A stretch of DNA of 64,000 bases from an uncultured bacterium (GTDB lineage: Bacteria; Cyanobacteriota; Vampirovibrionia; Gastranaerophilales; Gastranaerophilaceae), in assembly GCA_949284985.1 (NCBI GenBank), contig CASDWY010000004.1:1-64000 (forward strand), given 5' to 3'. Under the pieces are notes generated by a model. The model did no database searches, had not been told where the DNA came from, and saw nothing but the letters and a program-made list of their open reading frames with translations. Position 1 is the first letter of the stretch; each line of letters starts with the position of its first letter. The position numbers were made by a program, and so were the translations under genes. Positions 33,766 through 42,452 of this stretch are shown here, one piece after another.

Positions 33766-35082
33766 GTGCAGTTGTATTATAGATATTTAAAAGATTTGCT
33801 TGTTTTAGCATTCCCTATGATAATTGGCAATCTTGGGCAAATATTAATTGGGGCTGTGGATGTCTTTGTTGCCTCTCGTCATAGTTTGGATACTCTTGCA
33901 GCAATAAGTATTGCTAATGCTATAGCTTTTTGCATTTATATTGTAGGTATAGGTTTGATGGCGGCAATATCAATTGTTTTGTCTAATTACCGCGGCGACC
34001 GAAAACCGACTAAGAAATATTTGTTTTCAATTGTTAATTTTTCACTTTTATTATCTGTAATTTTTTGGGTTATAACTGTTTCTACACTTCCATTAATACC
34101 TGTGATGGGCTTTGAAACTCATTTGGTGCCAATGATAAAGGATTATATTTGGATTTCGTCTTTTTCAATATTTGGGATGTACGTATATCAAAGTTTAAAA
34201 GAGTTCTTGCAAGCGCATGAAATTGTTAATTTCCCGAATATTCTTCTTATTGCAGCACTAGTTGTTAATTTAATTCTAAACTTTGTTCTTGTATTCGGGT
34301 TTATGGGTATTCCTGCGTTAGGTGTTATTGGGCTTGCTATTGCAACTCTTATAGTGCGTACTTTGATGGGCTTAATTTTGTTTATTTTTTGTTTAAGATT
34401 AATAGATTTTAGAAAACGATTTGACGTAATTTTGATAAAACAGTTGGTAAAAGTTGGGTATCCTATAGGTTTTGCATTATTACTTGAGTTTTTGGGATTC
34501 AATATAATAACAATTTTAGTGGGTCGAGATTCAGGCTTGTTTGCCTCTGTTCATACAATAGTATCGACTGTTGGTTCAATATGTTATATGATTCCTTTAT
34601 CTCTTTCTAATGCACTTGCAATTAAAGTCGGCTTTTTTAATGGTGCCAGAATCTATGACCAAATAAAAAAATATTCTATTGCCGGCGTTGTTATTTCAGT
34701 TGCATTTATGGGGTTGTGTACAATTATGCTGTTAAGTTTTCCGCAACAAATTTTTGCAGTGTTTACTAATAATGTGGATGTTTTAGCTGTTGGTGTTCCG
34801 GTTTTGATTATTGCCGCTTGTTTTGAGATGTTTGATGGTCTTCAAACCTCTTTGAGCGGTGTGCTCAAAGGGTTGAAGATGACAAAAACAGTTTCAGCTT
34901 GTATAATTTCCGGTTATTGGGTGTTTGGACTGCCTTTTGGCTTTTGGTTAGCATATGGCTTAAACCTCCAGTTAAAGGGATTTTGGCTTGGACTTGCCTG
35001 TTCATTCCTCGCGATTGGAATTATTGAAGCTGTAATTATTGTGTTTAAATTTAAACGGCTTAGGCTTTTGTATTCTCGCTAA
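33766..35082 (+). CDS. MATE family efflux transporter
   Basis: 438 residues with about 12 hydrophobic segments. MATE pattern at the start (LLVLAFPMIIGNLGQILIGA, VDVFVASRHSLDTLAAISIA) and again in the second half (QLVKVGYPIGFALLLEF). Close to the NorM branch in layout. GTG start with GAGGT upstream. Its stop shares four bases with the convergent gene at 35079. Confidence 0.9.
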   Translation: MQLYYRYLKDLLVLAFPMIIGNLGQILIGAVDVFVASRHSLDTLAAISIANAIAFCIYIVGIGLMAAISIVLSNYRGDRKPTKKYLFSIVNFSLLLSVIFWVITVSTLPLIPVMGFETHLVPMIKDYIWISSFSIFGMYVYQSLKEFLQAHEIVNFPNILLIAALVVNLILNFVLVFGFMGIPALGVIGLAIATLIVRTLMGLILFIFCLRLIDFRKRFDVILIKQLVKVGYPIGFALLLEFLGFNIITILVGRDSGLFASVHTIVSTVGSICYMIPLSLSNALAIKVGFFNGARIYDQIKKYSIAGVVISVAFMGLCTIMLLSFPQQIFAVFTNNVDVLAVGVPVLIIAACFEMFDGLQTSLSGVLKGLKMTKTVSACIISGYWVFGLPFGFWLAYGLNLQLKGFWLGLACSFLAIGIIEAVIIVFKFKRLRLLYSR

Positions 35083-35648
35083 TCTTTATATGGCAAGGTA
35101 ATTATATATGAATTACCTATGCGGTTTTTTGTTACGTCATTAACATCAATTCTTTTTGGTAGCGTGAATTCTTTTAAATATGAAAAAGAACTTTGCTCAT
35201 CTTTAGTTTTAATTTCAGCTACCCCTGAGATTTTTATTTTATTTGGTTTGATGTCCACTTTTAAATTATTTTCGTTGTCGTTAAATCTTTTTAGGTCAAT
35301 CTTAATTTTCAATTCATCTTCAGTCTCTAAAACTTTAACAATAGGTTTTTTGTAGACCGGATGTGCTTTTGGCGGAACAGGACGCGGAGGCTCAAAGTTT
35401 GGAGCTGTATCTTCATCAAAAAATTCCTCTGGGATATAAATTCTATCTATTGCTAAGGGTGCAACAGGTTTTGGCGGATGTGGGCGGTGAGCCAATGTCA
35501 TTATGCTGCTTAGTGCAAAGATTGCAGCAAAACCACCTAAAAAGGCGCTTGCACATAATGCCATAAATTTTAGTGTTTTTTTGTTTCCATCATTCCATTT
35601 AGTTTGTTCTTTATTTTCTACAGGGTTTTCATTCATATTTTCAGTCAT
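35079..35648 (-). CDS. Membrane-anchored alpha-crystallin/Hsp20-like protein
   Basis: 189 residues. Short cytoplasmic start, one membrane helix (about 28-52), a Pro-rich linker (HRPHPPKPVAPLAI and PPRPVPPKAHP), then a ~85-residue domain with the Hsp20 pattern: ELKIKIDLKRF, LKVDIKPNKIKISGVAE, FSYLKEFTLPKRID and RIGNSYIITLPYK. Small heat-shock proteins are usually soluble; this one would sit on the outer face of the inner membrane. AAGGAGG site. Single gene. Confidence 0.75.
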   Translation of the reverse strand: MTENMNENPVENKEQTKWNDGNKKTLKFMALCASAFLGGFAAIFALSSIMTLAHRPHPPKPVAPLAIDRIYIPEEFFDEDTAPNFEPPRPVPPKAHPVYKKPIVKVLETEDELKIKIDLKRFNDNENNLKVDIKPNKIKISGVAEIKTKDEQSSFSYLKEFTLPKRIDVNDVTKNRIGNSYIITLPYKD

Positions 35649-35890
35649 AACTACCTCCTTTTTTATATTATTTTACAGATTTTAGAAAAAATTACAATAG
35701 CTTAGCTAGGTATAAAATTTAGCATATGTAAAGTTATGTGAAGCATGGTTTTACAGATATATCTTTATTTTATTTTTTGTATATATAAATTTTGTATAAA
35801 AAGGGCAACTTTTTTTAAGAAAAAGTTTTTATTTAAGAGTAAGAGATATTACCGCAAAAAAAGAAAATAGAGATAAATGGAGGAATACCA

Positions 35891-36079
35891 ATGGCAAGAG
35901 TGCTAATTTCAATGCCTGAATCATTTTTGAAAAATATTGATGAGGTAGCAGACAATGAAAATCGATCACGAAGTGAATTAATTAGAGAGGCATTGAGAAC
36001 GTATATTCATCGTAATAAAGTTCGTGAAAATACGTATGCAGCAAAAAATGCACAAATACTAGAGGCGCTACTGGATTAA
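35891..36079 (+). CDS. Ribbon-helix-helix (CopG-like) DNA-binding protein
   Basis: 62 residues. MARVLISMPESFLKNIDEVA gives the beta strand and first helix; ENRSRSELIREALRTYI is the classic RHH second helix. Such proteins are repressors or antitoxins. No toxin gene is adjacent on either side: a strong terminator follows at once. GGAGG site. Best called a solitary regulator. Confidence 0.85.
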   Translation: MARVLISMPESFLKNIDEVADNENRSRSELIREALRTYIHRNKVRENTYAAKNAQILEALLD

Positions 36080-36125
36080 AAGCATTGTAAGATTGTATAA
36101 AGGACAATGTTTTAGGAGTTTGGGG

Positions 36126-36158
36126 AAAAGAGAGCTGTTGAGAATCAGCTCTCTTTTG
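36126..36158 (+). terminator. Strong intrinsic terminator after the RHH gene
   Basis: Stem AAAAGAGAGCTG/CAGCTCTCTTTT with loop TTGAGAAT, followed by GTTTT. The adjacent A/T pairs make it able to work from both sides. Confidence 0.85.
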
Positions 36159-36281
36159 TTTTAATAGTGTTGGTTTATATTAAAAGTTAAAGTTGCTGTT
36201 TGTTGTTTAAATTAAGTTGGTCGACAGTAAATATTTTTTGTAATAAAATCTACATATAAGTAGAATAAAAAGGACAAAAAA

Positions 36282-38744
36282 ATGAAAGTATCGTTAGAGT
36301 GGTTGAAAGATTTTGTAGATTTGTCAGAAATAAGCCCAGAGGAAATTGCACATGAGCTTACTATGAGTGGTCTTGAAGTTGAGGCGATTGAGAAAATAGG
36401 CCCTGTATTTACTAATATAGTAACAGCAAGAATTGAAAAAATTGATCAACACCCTAATGCGGATAAACTTCATCTTGTGACCGTAAATACAGGAGAAGCT
36501 GTAAGAACAGTAGTTTGCGGTGCGCAAAACATCGAAGAAGGTCAAATTATTCCATATGCGTCAGTTGGCTCAAGGGTTTTAAATCGAAAAACCGGAGAAC
36601 AATTTGAGCTTACACCTGCAGTTATAAGGGGAGTTGAATCGCAGGGAATGTTATGTTCAGCAGATGAGCTTGGGGTTAGCGATAAGAATTATCAAGAGGA
36701 AGATGGAATACTTATTTTAAACAGATTTTTGCCAAATGTGCAAATCGGAAGCAAGTTAGAAGAAGTTTTGAATATAAAAGAAGATATAGTTTTTGATGTT
36801 GCACCTACAGCAAATCGTGGAGATCAAATGTCTATAGTTGGTGTAGCAAGAGAATTGGCAGCGTTGTTTAATAAAAAACTTAGATTTTCTTTTGTAGAAA
36901 ACACTCAAAATATATCAGGTGGCGACTTTAAAGTTGAAATAATGGATGAGGATGTTTGTAAGTATTATAGTGTTGGAGTTTTAGAAAATGTGGTAACAAA
37001 GCCATCTCCGGACTGGATACAAGCAAGGCTGCAGGCATGCGGAATTCGTGCAATTAACAATATTGTTGATATTACAAATTACGTACTTTTGGAATATGGA
37101 CAACCGTTGCATGCTTTTGATAAGGATAAGCTTGATGGATACCTTTGTGTAAGGCGTGCTTTAGACGGTGAAAAAATTGTTACACTGGATGATGTTGAGC
37201 GTACAATGAATAATGATACGGTTGTAATTGCAACAAAAGAAAAGAGTGTATGTATAGCCGGTGTCTTTGGTAGTGCAAATAGTGAAATTGATGAAAATAC
37301 CAAAAATATAGTGTTGGAATCTGCGTATTTTACGCCTGCAAGTAATCGTCGCTCTTCAAGAAGTGTTGGTTATCGTTCAGAAGCTTGTGCAAGATTTGAA
37401 CGAGGTGTAGATATGGAGGCGGTTAAACCGGCTTTATATAGAGCAATACAACTTTTGGTTGATTTTGCGGATGCAAAGGTAGTTGGTATAACAGAAACAG
37501 GAGTAAATAAACTTCCGGATGTTGAGATTACGCTACGTTTTGCACAAGTAAAAAAAGTTCTGGGGTGTGAAATTCCGACATCCAGATGTGTTGAAATTCT
37601 TGAAACATTAGGGTTTGAACTTTTAGGTAAAAATGATATGGCTGCTAAGTTTAAAGTCCCAGGGTTTAGAATAAATGATGTTACTCGTGAAATAGATTTG
37701 ATTGAAGAAATTGCAAGAATTAACGGATATGACAAGGTGTCTCCGACACTTCCGTTAAAAACGCATACTCCAATTGTGACTTTTGAGCAAAAACTATTGA
37801 AAAAAGTTAATGAGTTATTTTTAGGATATGGCTTTTATGAAAGTGTTACCTCTTCATTAGTTGGTAAGCCTTTGATGGATGAATTTATGTTTAAATTTGA
37901 TGATGAAAAAGCAGTTAGAGTTAAAAATGCTCAATCTGAAGATCATACAACATTACGTCAGACATTAATTCCAAATATGCTTCAGTCTGTTAAATATAAC
38001 TTATCAAATGCTCAGAAAAACGTATGGCTTTATGAAATTGGTCGGACATATTTTAAAGAAACAGAAGCTACTAAAATAGACAGTGGCGTTAAAGAAACAA
38101 GAATGTTGTCCGGAGTCATTACAGGGACAATTGATAAAAACTTATGGATTAATAAGCCTAATACGGATTTTTATACGCTTAAAGGTATCTTATATAGCTT
38201 ATTTGAAATTTTAGGGCTTGAAAATAGAATAAAAATAGAACCTTGTATTGATGTAAAGTATTTGCATCCGGGGAAAGCTGCCAATATTATTCTTATGGGT
38301 AAAGGGATGCCAAAAGTAGGTGTTTTTGGGCTTGTTCATCCATTAATTAGTGACAAGGAAAAATTTAATCAAGATGTTTATTTGTTTGAGTTGAATTTAG
38401 ACATTATACTTGCTAGTGTGTCTGATTCAACGGTAAGGTATAAAAAGTTGCCTCAATTCCCTGAGGTGCAAAGAGATTTCGCCTTTATTGTTAATAATGA
38501 TGTTACTAATGAAACAGTTTTAAGTGTGATAAAAAAACATGCATCTAAGAACTTGTATGTTGGGGCAGATATTTTTGATCTTTATCAAGGCGAGCATGTT
38601 AAAGATGGATTTAAAAGTGTTGCTTATAGAATAAGATTTCAAGATGAGAATGCTACGATGACTTTTGAGCAGGTTGAAAAAGAAATGCAAAATATAAAAG
38701 AAGGGTTAAAGAAAACTTTTACGGATATTTCTTTTAGAGAATAA
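36282..38744 (+). CDS. pheT: Phenylalanyl-tRNA synthetase beta subunit
   Basis: 820 residues, full length for the bacterial beta chain. Domains in order: B1 and tRNA-binding OB fold (about 40-155; NADKLHLVTVNTGE, VVCGAQNIEEGQI), B3/B4 (about 210-400; CYLRYI-free core with INNIVDITNYVLLEYGQPLH), B5 (about 405-475), catalytic-like core, and C-terminal ferredoxin-like anticodon-binding domain (about 725-820; LPQFPEVQRDFAFIV). Charges tRNA-Phe with PheS. pheS is not adjacent, unlike the common pheST operon. AGGA site; terminator follows. Confidence 0.95.
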   Translation: MKVSLEWLKDFVDLSEISPEEIAHELTMSGLEVEAIEKIGPVFTNIVTARIEKIDQHPNADKLHLVTVNTGEAVRTVVCGAQNIEEGQIIPYASVGSRVLNRKTGEQFELTPAVIRGVESQGMLCSADELGVSDKNYQEEDGILILNRFLPNVQIGSKLEEVLNIKEDIVFDVAPTANRGDQMSIVGVARELAALFNKKLRFSFVENTQNISGGDFKVEIMDEDVCKYYSVGVLENVVTKPSPDWIQARLQACGIRAINNIVDITNYVLLEYGQPLHAFDKDKLDGYLCVRRALDGEKIVTLDDVERTMNNDTVVIATKEKSVCIAGVFGSANSEIDENTKNIVLESAYFTPASNRRSSRSVGYRSEACARFERGVDMEAVKPALYRAIQLLVDFADAKVVGITETGVNKLPDVEITLRFAQVKKVLGCEIPTSRCVEILETLGFELLGKNDMAAKFKVPGFRINDVTREIDLIEEIARINGYDKVSPTLPLKTHTPIVTFEQKLLKKVNELFLGYGFYESVTSSLVGKPLMDEFMFKFDDEKAVRVKNAQSEDHTTLRQTLIPNMLQSVKYNLSNAQKNVWLYEIGRTYFKETEATKIDSGVKETRMLSGVITGTIDKNLWINKPNTDFYTLKGILYSLFEILGLENRIKIEPCIDVKYLHPGKAANIILMGKGMPKVGVFGLVHPLISDKEKFNQDVYLFELNLDIILASVSDSTVRYKKLPQFPEVQRDFAFIVNNDVTNETVLSVIKKHASKNLYVGADIFDLYQGEHVKDGFKSVAYRIRFQDENATMTFEQVEKEMQNIKEGLKKTFTDISFRE

Positions 38745-38749
38745 TTTGA

Positions 38750-38780
38750 AGCCTCGGTTAATTTACTGCCGAGGCTTTTA
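38750..38780 (+). terminator. Intrinsic terminator of pheT
   Basis: AGCCTCGG/CCGAGGCT stem followed by TTTAT, six bases after the stop codon. Confidence 0.8.
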
Positions 38781-38831
38781 TAAAATAAAAAAAAACTGGC
38801 AAAAAATATTTTGTTCACTTTTTAAAATAGT

Positions 38832-39956
38832 ATGAAAATTTTCAATGTACAATTAAATAGCCCATCAGCTTTTACAAAGAATAGCCAAAATTATTTGTAT
38901 AGTAGTAGGTTTGGTGAATTAAGCAGGGCTGTTAACTTAAATCAAATTGATAGGGATACGGTTTCATTTAGGAGTGCAAAAACTAGGACAAATAAGGATT
39001 TAGGAGAAGTATTAAAAGTTCCTGTTATTCCTAAAATAACAACAAATTTTCTTCGAAAAATTCCTAATTTGCCTTGTGTTTATTGTGGAGAGCCAATGTT
39101 GGCATTGTCAGTAAGAAATGATATAGTTGCTAGTGCTAAAAACGCAACAGGGGAGAATTTGATTAAAATTTTAACAGATAATGCAAAGTTTTTCCGCAAA
39201 AATAAATCGGATATTGTTAGTCAAATAATTGCTAAAGCGCATAAATATCCGGATTATAACATTCAAGAATTATTGTTGGCGTTAAAGCCGGATTATTTGG
39301 AGCTTTTGGAAAATGAGCAAAAAGAAATAATAAGAAATATAGGTGCAAAATTTGCACAATATTTTGTATCTCCGCAAGCCAAAAAAATATCTTCGCTTTT
39401 TCTTTACGAGGCGACGCAATGGGTTAATGATGAGATTGGTACAGAACCATTTAAGTGCCAAGTATTTTACAAAGAATTGAAAGAAATTTTAAAACTTCCT
39501 ATATTTAGGAATAAGCGTGCTACTGAAGAAATATTGGAAATTGCTAGCAAAATGCCGCAATCAAAAGAAAACCAGAGTGCTTTTATTGTTAAATATTCAA
39601 GACGAGAGCCAAGAGAAATTATCGAGCAGTTATTGTATGAACCATTTGTTACTGTTGAACACATAAAGCCACAATATAATGGGGGCAAGACAGAAATGAA
39701 TAATCTTGTTATAGCTTGTGCTGATTGTAACGGAAGAGAAAGAGGTTGTATGCCGATGTATGATTTTGTAGACAAGCACCCTGAAATTGAACATAATATT
39801 AAAAAACAGTTTAAATATTTAAAAAAGATTAGTAGACAACCCGGAAAATATTATATGAAAGATAAAAGTGAGTTGGATAGATATATAAGTGATGTCTCAA
39901 AAACATTTATGCGAGAATCTATAAATAAGATTCATTTAGAAGAATATATTATTTAG
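38832..39956 (+). CDS. HNH endonuclease-domain protein with DTVSF motif
   Basis: 374 residues. DTVSFR at 42-47 after a low-complexity start. A zinc-finger pair CVYC (82-85) and, 190 residues later, the HNH core: VEHIKPQYNGGKTEMNNL with His277 and Asn291, then CADC (296-299). The middle is helical. HNH domains cut DNA. There is no clear methylase partner, so a restriction role is not supported; the N-terminal motif shared with three other proteins hints at export. No good ribosome site. Ends overlapping the convergent gene by eight bases. Confidence 0.75.
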   Translation: MKIFNVQLNSPSAFTKNSQNYLYSSRFGELSRAVNLNQIDRDTVSFRSAKTRTNKDLGEVLKVPVIPKITTNFLRKIPNLPCVYCGEPMLALSVRNDIVASAKNATGENLIKILTDNAKFFRKNKSDIVSQIIAKAHKYPDYNIQELLLALKPDYLELLENEQKEIIRNIGAKFAQYFVSPQAKKISSLFLYEATQWVNDEIGTEPFKCQVFYKELKEILKLPIFRNKRATEEILEIASKMPQSKENQSAFIVKYSRREPREIIEQLLYEPFVTVEHIKPQYNGGKTEMNNLVIACADCNGRERGCMPMYDFVDKHPEIEHNIKKQFKYLKKISRQPGKYYMKDKSELDRYISDVSKTFMRESINKIHLEEYII

Positions 39957-40983
39957 TCTGATTTTTTGTCAGAAATTGATTAAATGTAAATGATTTTGGT
40001 TGTATATTTTTTAATTTATCTATATTGGGTTCTACCATTTTTTTCATAATAGTTTTATCTACAAAATAATCAATAGGATGCATTAAAAGACCCAAGGCAA
40101 GAAATCCTCCAATCGTTTTAAACATTTTTAGCTTAAAAACTTGAGATTTAAGCTGTTCTTTTATAGCATATTTTGCGGCTTTGTGGAGGTAGTTGCTTTC
40201 CCCAAATTTTGATTTGAAAGGTTCTTGTATTAATAAAAATTTTTGATATATTTGAGAGTTGATGTCTTTAGGTTTATTATTTTTTAAAAGCTCTGTGCGT
40301 ATTGCTATGATTTTTTTAAGTTGAGATTGAGCATATTCAAGAATTTTTTCCTGATTAGCATTTGCTACAGAATGAGATTTTTTGTGAGAAAAAATTCTTC
40401 CAATTGTTTTTCTAAAAAAACCTTTTGAATGCTCAATAGCTGAAATATCGGCTATGTAAGTTTTAAGAGAGGTATTAAATTTATTTAAATATGGTGTAAA
40501 ATCATTTTCATAAGTTGATAATTTAGATTTGTTAATGTAATCGAGGATAAATTCAAGCGTAGCTTCTTTGGTGTTAGTGGAGAGATGATTTTTTGTTAGT
40601 CTGTCTATTTGAGATATGGCTTTTTGACCTATTATTACTGCAGTAGAAGGTAAAATTACACTAGCTAACGATTGAAAAATAGCTTGTTCTAAAGCCCGTT
40701 TTGTGCTTGGATTGTAGTTTGTTTCTTGAGTTTTATATTTGTCGTATATGTCTGCACCAAAATACATTAAAGCCGGCACCCATAGTAGAGTTCCAAGTTT
40801 TGGTGCAATTTCACCGATTGCAACCCCAAGCTCGTTTGAATATGCTAAACCTCTAATTGGCCATTTTGACAAGGGGTCAATGTAGTTTGGTTTCTCTGAA
40901 TTTGTTGTATTTTTATCAGATGGTTGTTTTAGTTCTGTTTTTGGTGTGTTTTTTGCTGTATTAATTGGGTGTATTACGTTCAT
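39949..40983 (-). CDS. Membrane-associated protein of unknown function
   Basis: 344 residues, not recognised. Polar Thr/Lys/Asn-rich first 40 residues, hydrophobic segments at about 63-78, 100-120 and 285-305, and a long helical, basic middle (Lys-rich). Starts MNVIHPINTAKN. In topology it resembles the large protein at 49469 (hydrophobic segments flanking a helical region), but I see no clear sequence match. AAGG lies upstream. Confidence 0.65.
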   Translation of the reverse strand: MNVIHPINTAKNTPKTELKQPSDKNTTNSEKPNYIDPLSKWPIRGLAYSNELGVAIGEIAPKLGTLLWVPALMYFGADIYDKYKTQETNYNPSTKRALEQAIFQSLASVILPSTAVIIGQKAISQIDRLTKNHLSTNTKEATLEFILDYINKSKLSTYENDFTPYLNKFNTSLKTYIADISAIEHSKGFFRKTIGRIFSHKKSHSVANANQEKILEYAQSQLKKIIAIRTELLKNNKPKDINSQIYQKFLLIQEPFKSKFGESNYLHKAAKYAIKEQLKSQVFKLKMFKTIGGFLALGLLMHPIDYFVDKTIMKKMVEPNIDKLKNIQPKSFTFNQFLTKNQTK

Positions 40984-41069
40984 TTTATATCATTACCTTT
41001 TAGATCTCGTTTTTACAATAAAGGTGATAATTTTTTTTTGTTAGCGTATAAAAAATTCTTATTATATTT

Positions 41070-42452
41070 TTACAATATAAGTTTTGTTAGGAGAGTTAAT
41101 CCATTTTTTATAATTTCTTTTGCTGTTATTGGTTCGGATTTTTGTTGTCTTTTTTTAATATAATTTTGATATTGTTGAGTGAAACTATCAAGATAAAAAA
41201 TAATAAAATCAAAATACGATTGATTTTGGTAAATGTTTATAACTTCTTGTGGAAGGTTAGCTTCTTTTAACAAAAATTTATGACTTTTTTGGAATAGTTT
41301 TTTAATTCTATTGAATTCTGAGCGAGAGATGAACATTTTAAATTGGTCTATTATTTTTATTAAATATATTGCTTGTTGATTTATTGGAGGTGTTTTTTCA
41401 AAAAAGCTATCAAAGATATTTTGAGTTTCAAATATGTCTTTTTTTATCGAATCAATTGGTGGAATATATGAAGCAACTAACAAAGATCCGAGTTCAAAAG
41501 CTATGTTGTTAAGTTTTATGTTTTCTGCAAAAAATGTAAACGCCGGTACATCATAAATTTGTGGCACAGTGAAAAGAGCCGAAGAAAACATTGACACTAT
41601 TGCAAATGGTTTTAATATAGGAATAAGGATTTCTACAGGCAAAATACTGTAGTTTTTAAGCCCTATAAAATTTGAATCAGGTAATTCTTGTTTTAGGTTT
41701 TTGTAAAACAGGTTAGGGGTTTTGGGATGATCTTTAAAATATACGCAATATCCTTTATTTAAGAGGTTTTGAATGTTTTTCTTATAAAGATTGAGCTCAT
41801 TTTGATAAGAGATTACTTGGGGGTTGATGGATAAATTTTGAGCACAAAATATTATTGATTTTTCTTTTTTTTCTAGTCTAAAATCAATGTTTTTAGATAA
41901 TTTTTCAAAAACTGCTCTTAACTTTTTTCTATCAATTGTTTCAGTTTGAACTTTTTCATATAAAGTTATGAATGGCTTTATTTTATTAAAGTAGTTTATA
42001 GTGTATATTTTTTTTGCACGTTTGTTGATTATTTCTGCATTATCCATTTTTAGATATGTAGCAATTCCGTCTTCCATAAAGTATAAAGTAGCATTCGGAT
42101 ATTGATTAAAAAGATAGTTTGCTGCGCCATGTATATATACAGAGTAAATTTCATCAAAATCTATTTTGCCTGTTGCTTCTTTAAATTTTTGAAAGTTAAA
42201 GCTTAAAATATGTTTTTTTTCATTATTAAAATTGCTTTTTGGCAAACAAAAATCATAATAAAATAGAACTTGTTTGAAGATGCCAAGCTGTTGTGCTTCC
42301 ATTTTTATGTGTTCATCAACATTTTCGTAAAAAGTTGGAGCAATAGAGACTAAGTAGTTTTCGCAGTTAGGTTCATTTAGCTGTTCAATTAACGCTGCAG
42401 AAATTGCAGTTGTGTAAGTTCCAACAGTTATGAATAGTCTTTTTTTAGCCAT
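41070..42452 (-). CDS. Polysialyltransferase-like glycosyltransferase
   Basis: 460 residues. Rossmann-type start KKRLFITVGTYTTAISAALI, the acidic motif YFMEDGIATYL (about residues 126-136), and in the second half VYFKDHPKTP and VSMFSSALFTVPQIY, the D/E-D-G, HP and SS motifs of the bacterial alpha-2,8-polysialyltransferase family (PF07388, related to GT38/GT52). Transfers a sialic or related nonulosonic acid to a surface glycan. Directly after neuB with an eight-base overlap, which supports the call. The donor-activating neuA is not in the window. Confidence 0.75.
   Translation of the reverse strand: MAKKRLFITVGTYTTAISAALIEQLNEPNCENYLVSIAPTFYENVDEHIKMEAQQLGIFKQVLFYYDFCLPKSNFNNEKKHILSFNFQKFKEATGKIDFDEIYSVYIHGAANYLFNQYPNATLYFMEDGIATYLKMDNAEIINKRAKKIYTINYFNKIKPFITLYEKVQTETIDRKKLRAVFEKLSKNIDFRLEKKEKSIIFCAQNLSINPQVISYQNELNLYKKNIQNLLNKGYCVYFKDHPKTPNLFYKNLKQELPDSNFIGLKNYSILPVEILIPILKPFAIVSMFSSALFTVPQIYDVPAFTFFAENIKLNNIAFELGSLLVASYIPPIDSIKKDIFETQNIFDSFFEKTPPINQQAIYLIKIIDQFKMFISRSEFNRIKKLFQKSHKFLLKEANLPQEVINIYQNQSYFDFIIFYLDSFTQQYQNYIKKRQQKSEPITAKEIIKNGLTLLTKLIL

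Noticed and set aside
35891-36079. RHH gene as antitoxin of a toxin-antitoxin pair
   Set aside because: No toxin gene upstream or downstream; a strong terminator follows at once.
38832-39956. HNH gene as restriction enzyme
   Set aside because: No methyltransferase or specificity gene in the neighbourhood.
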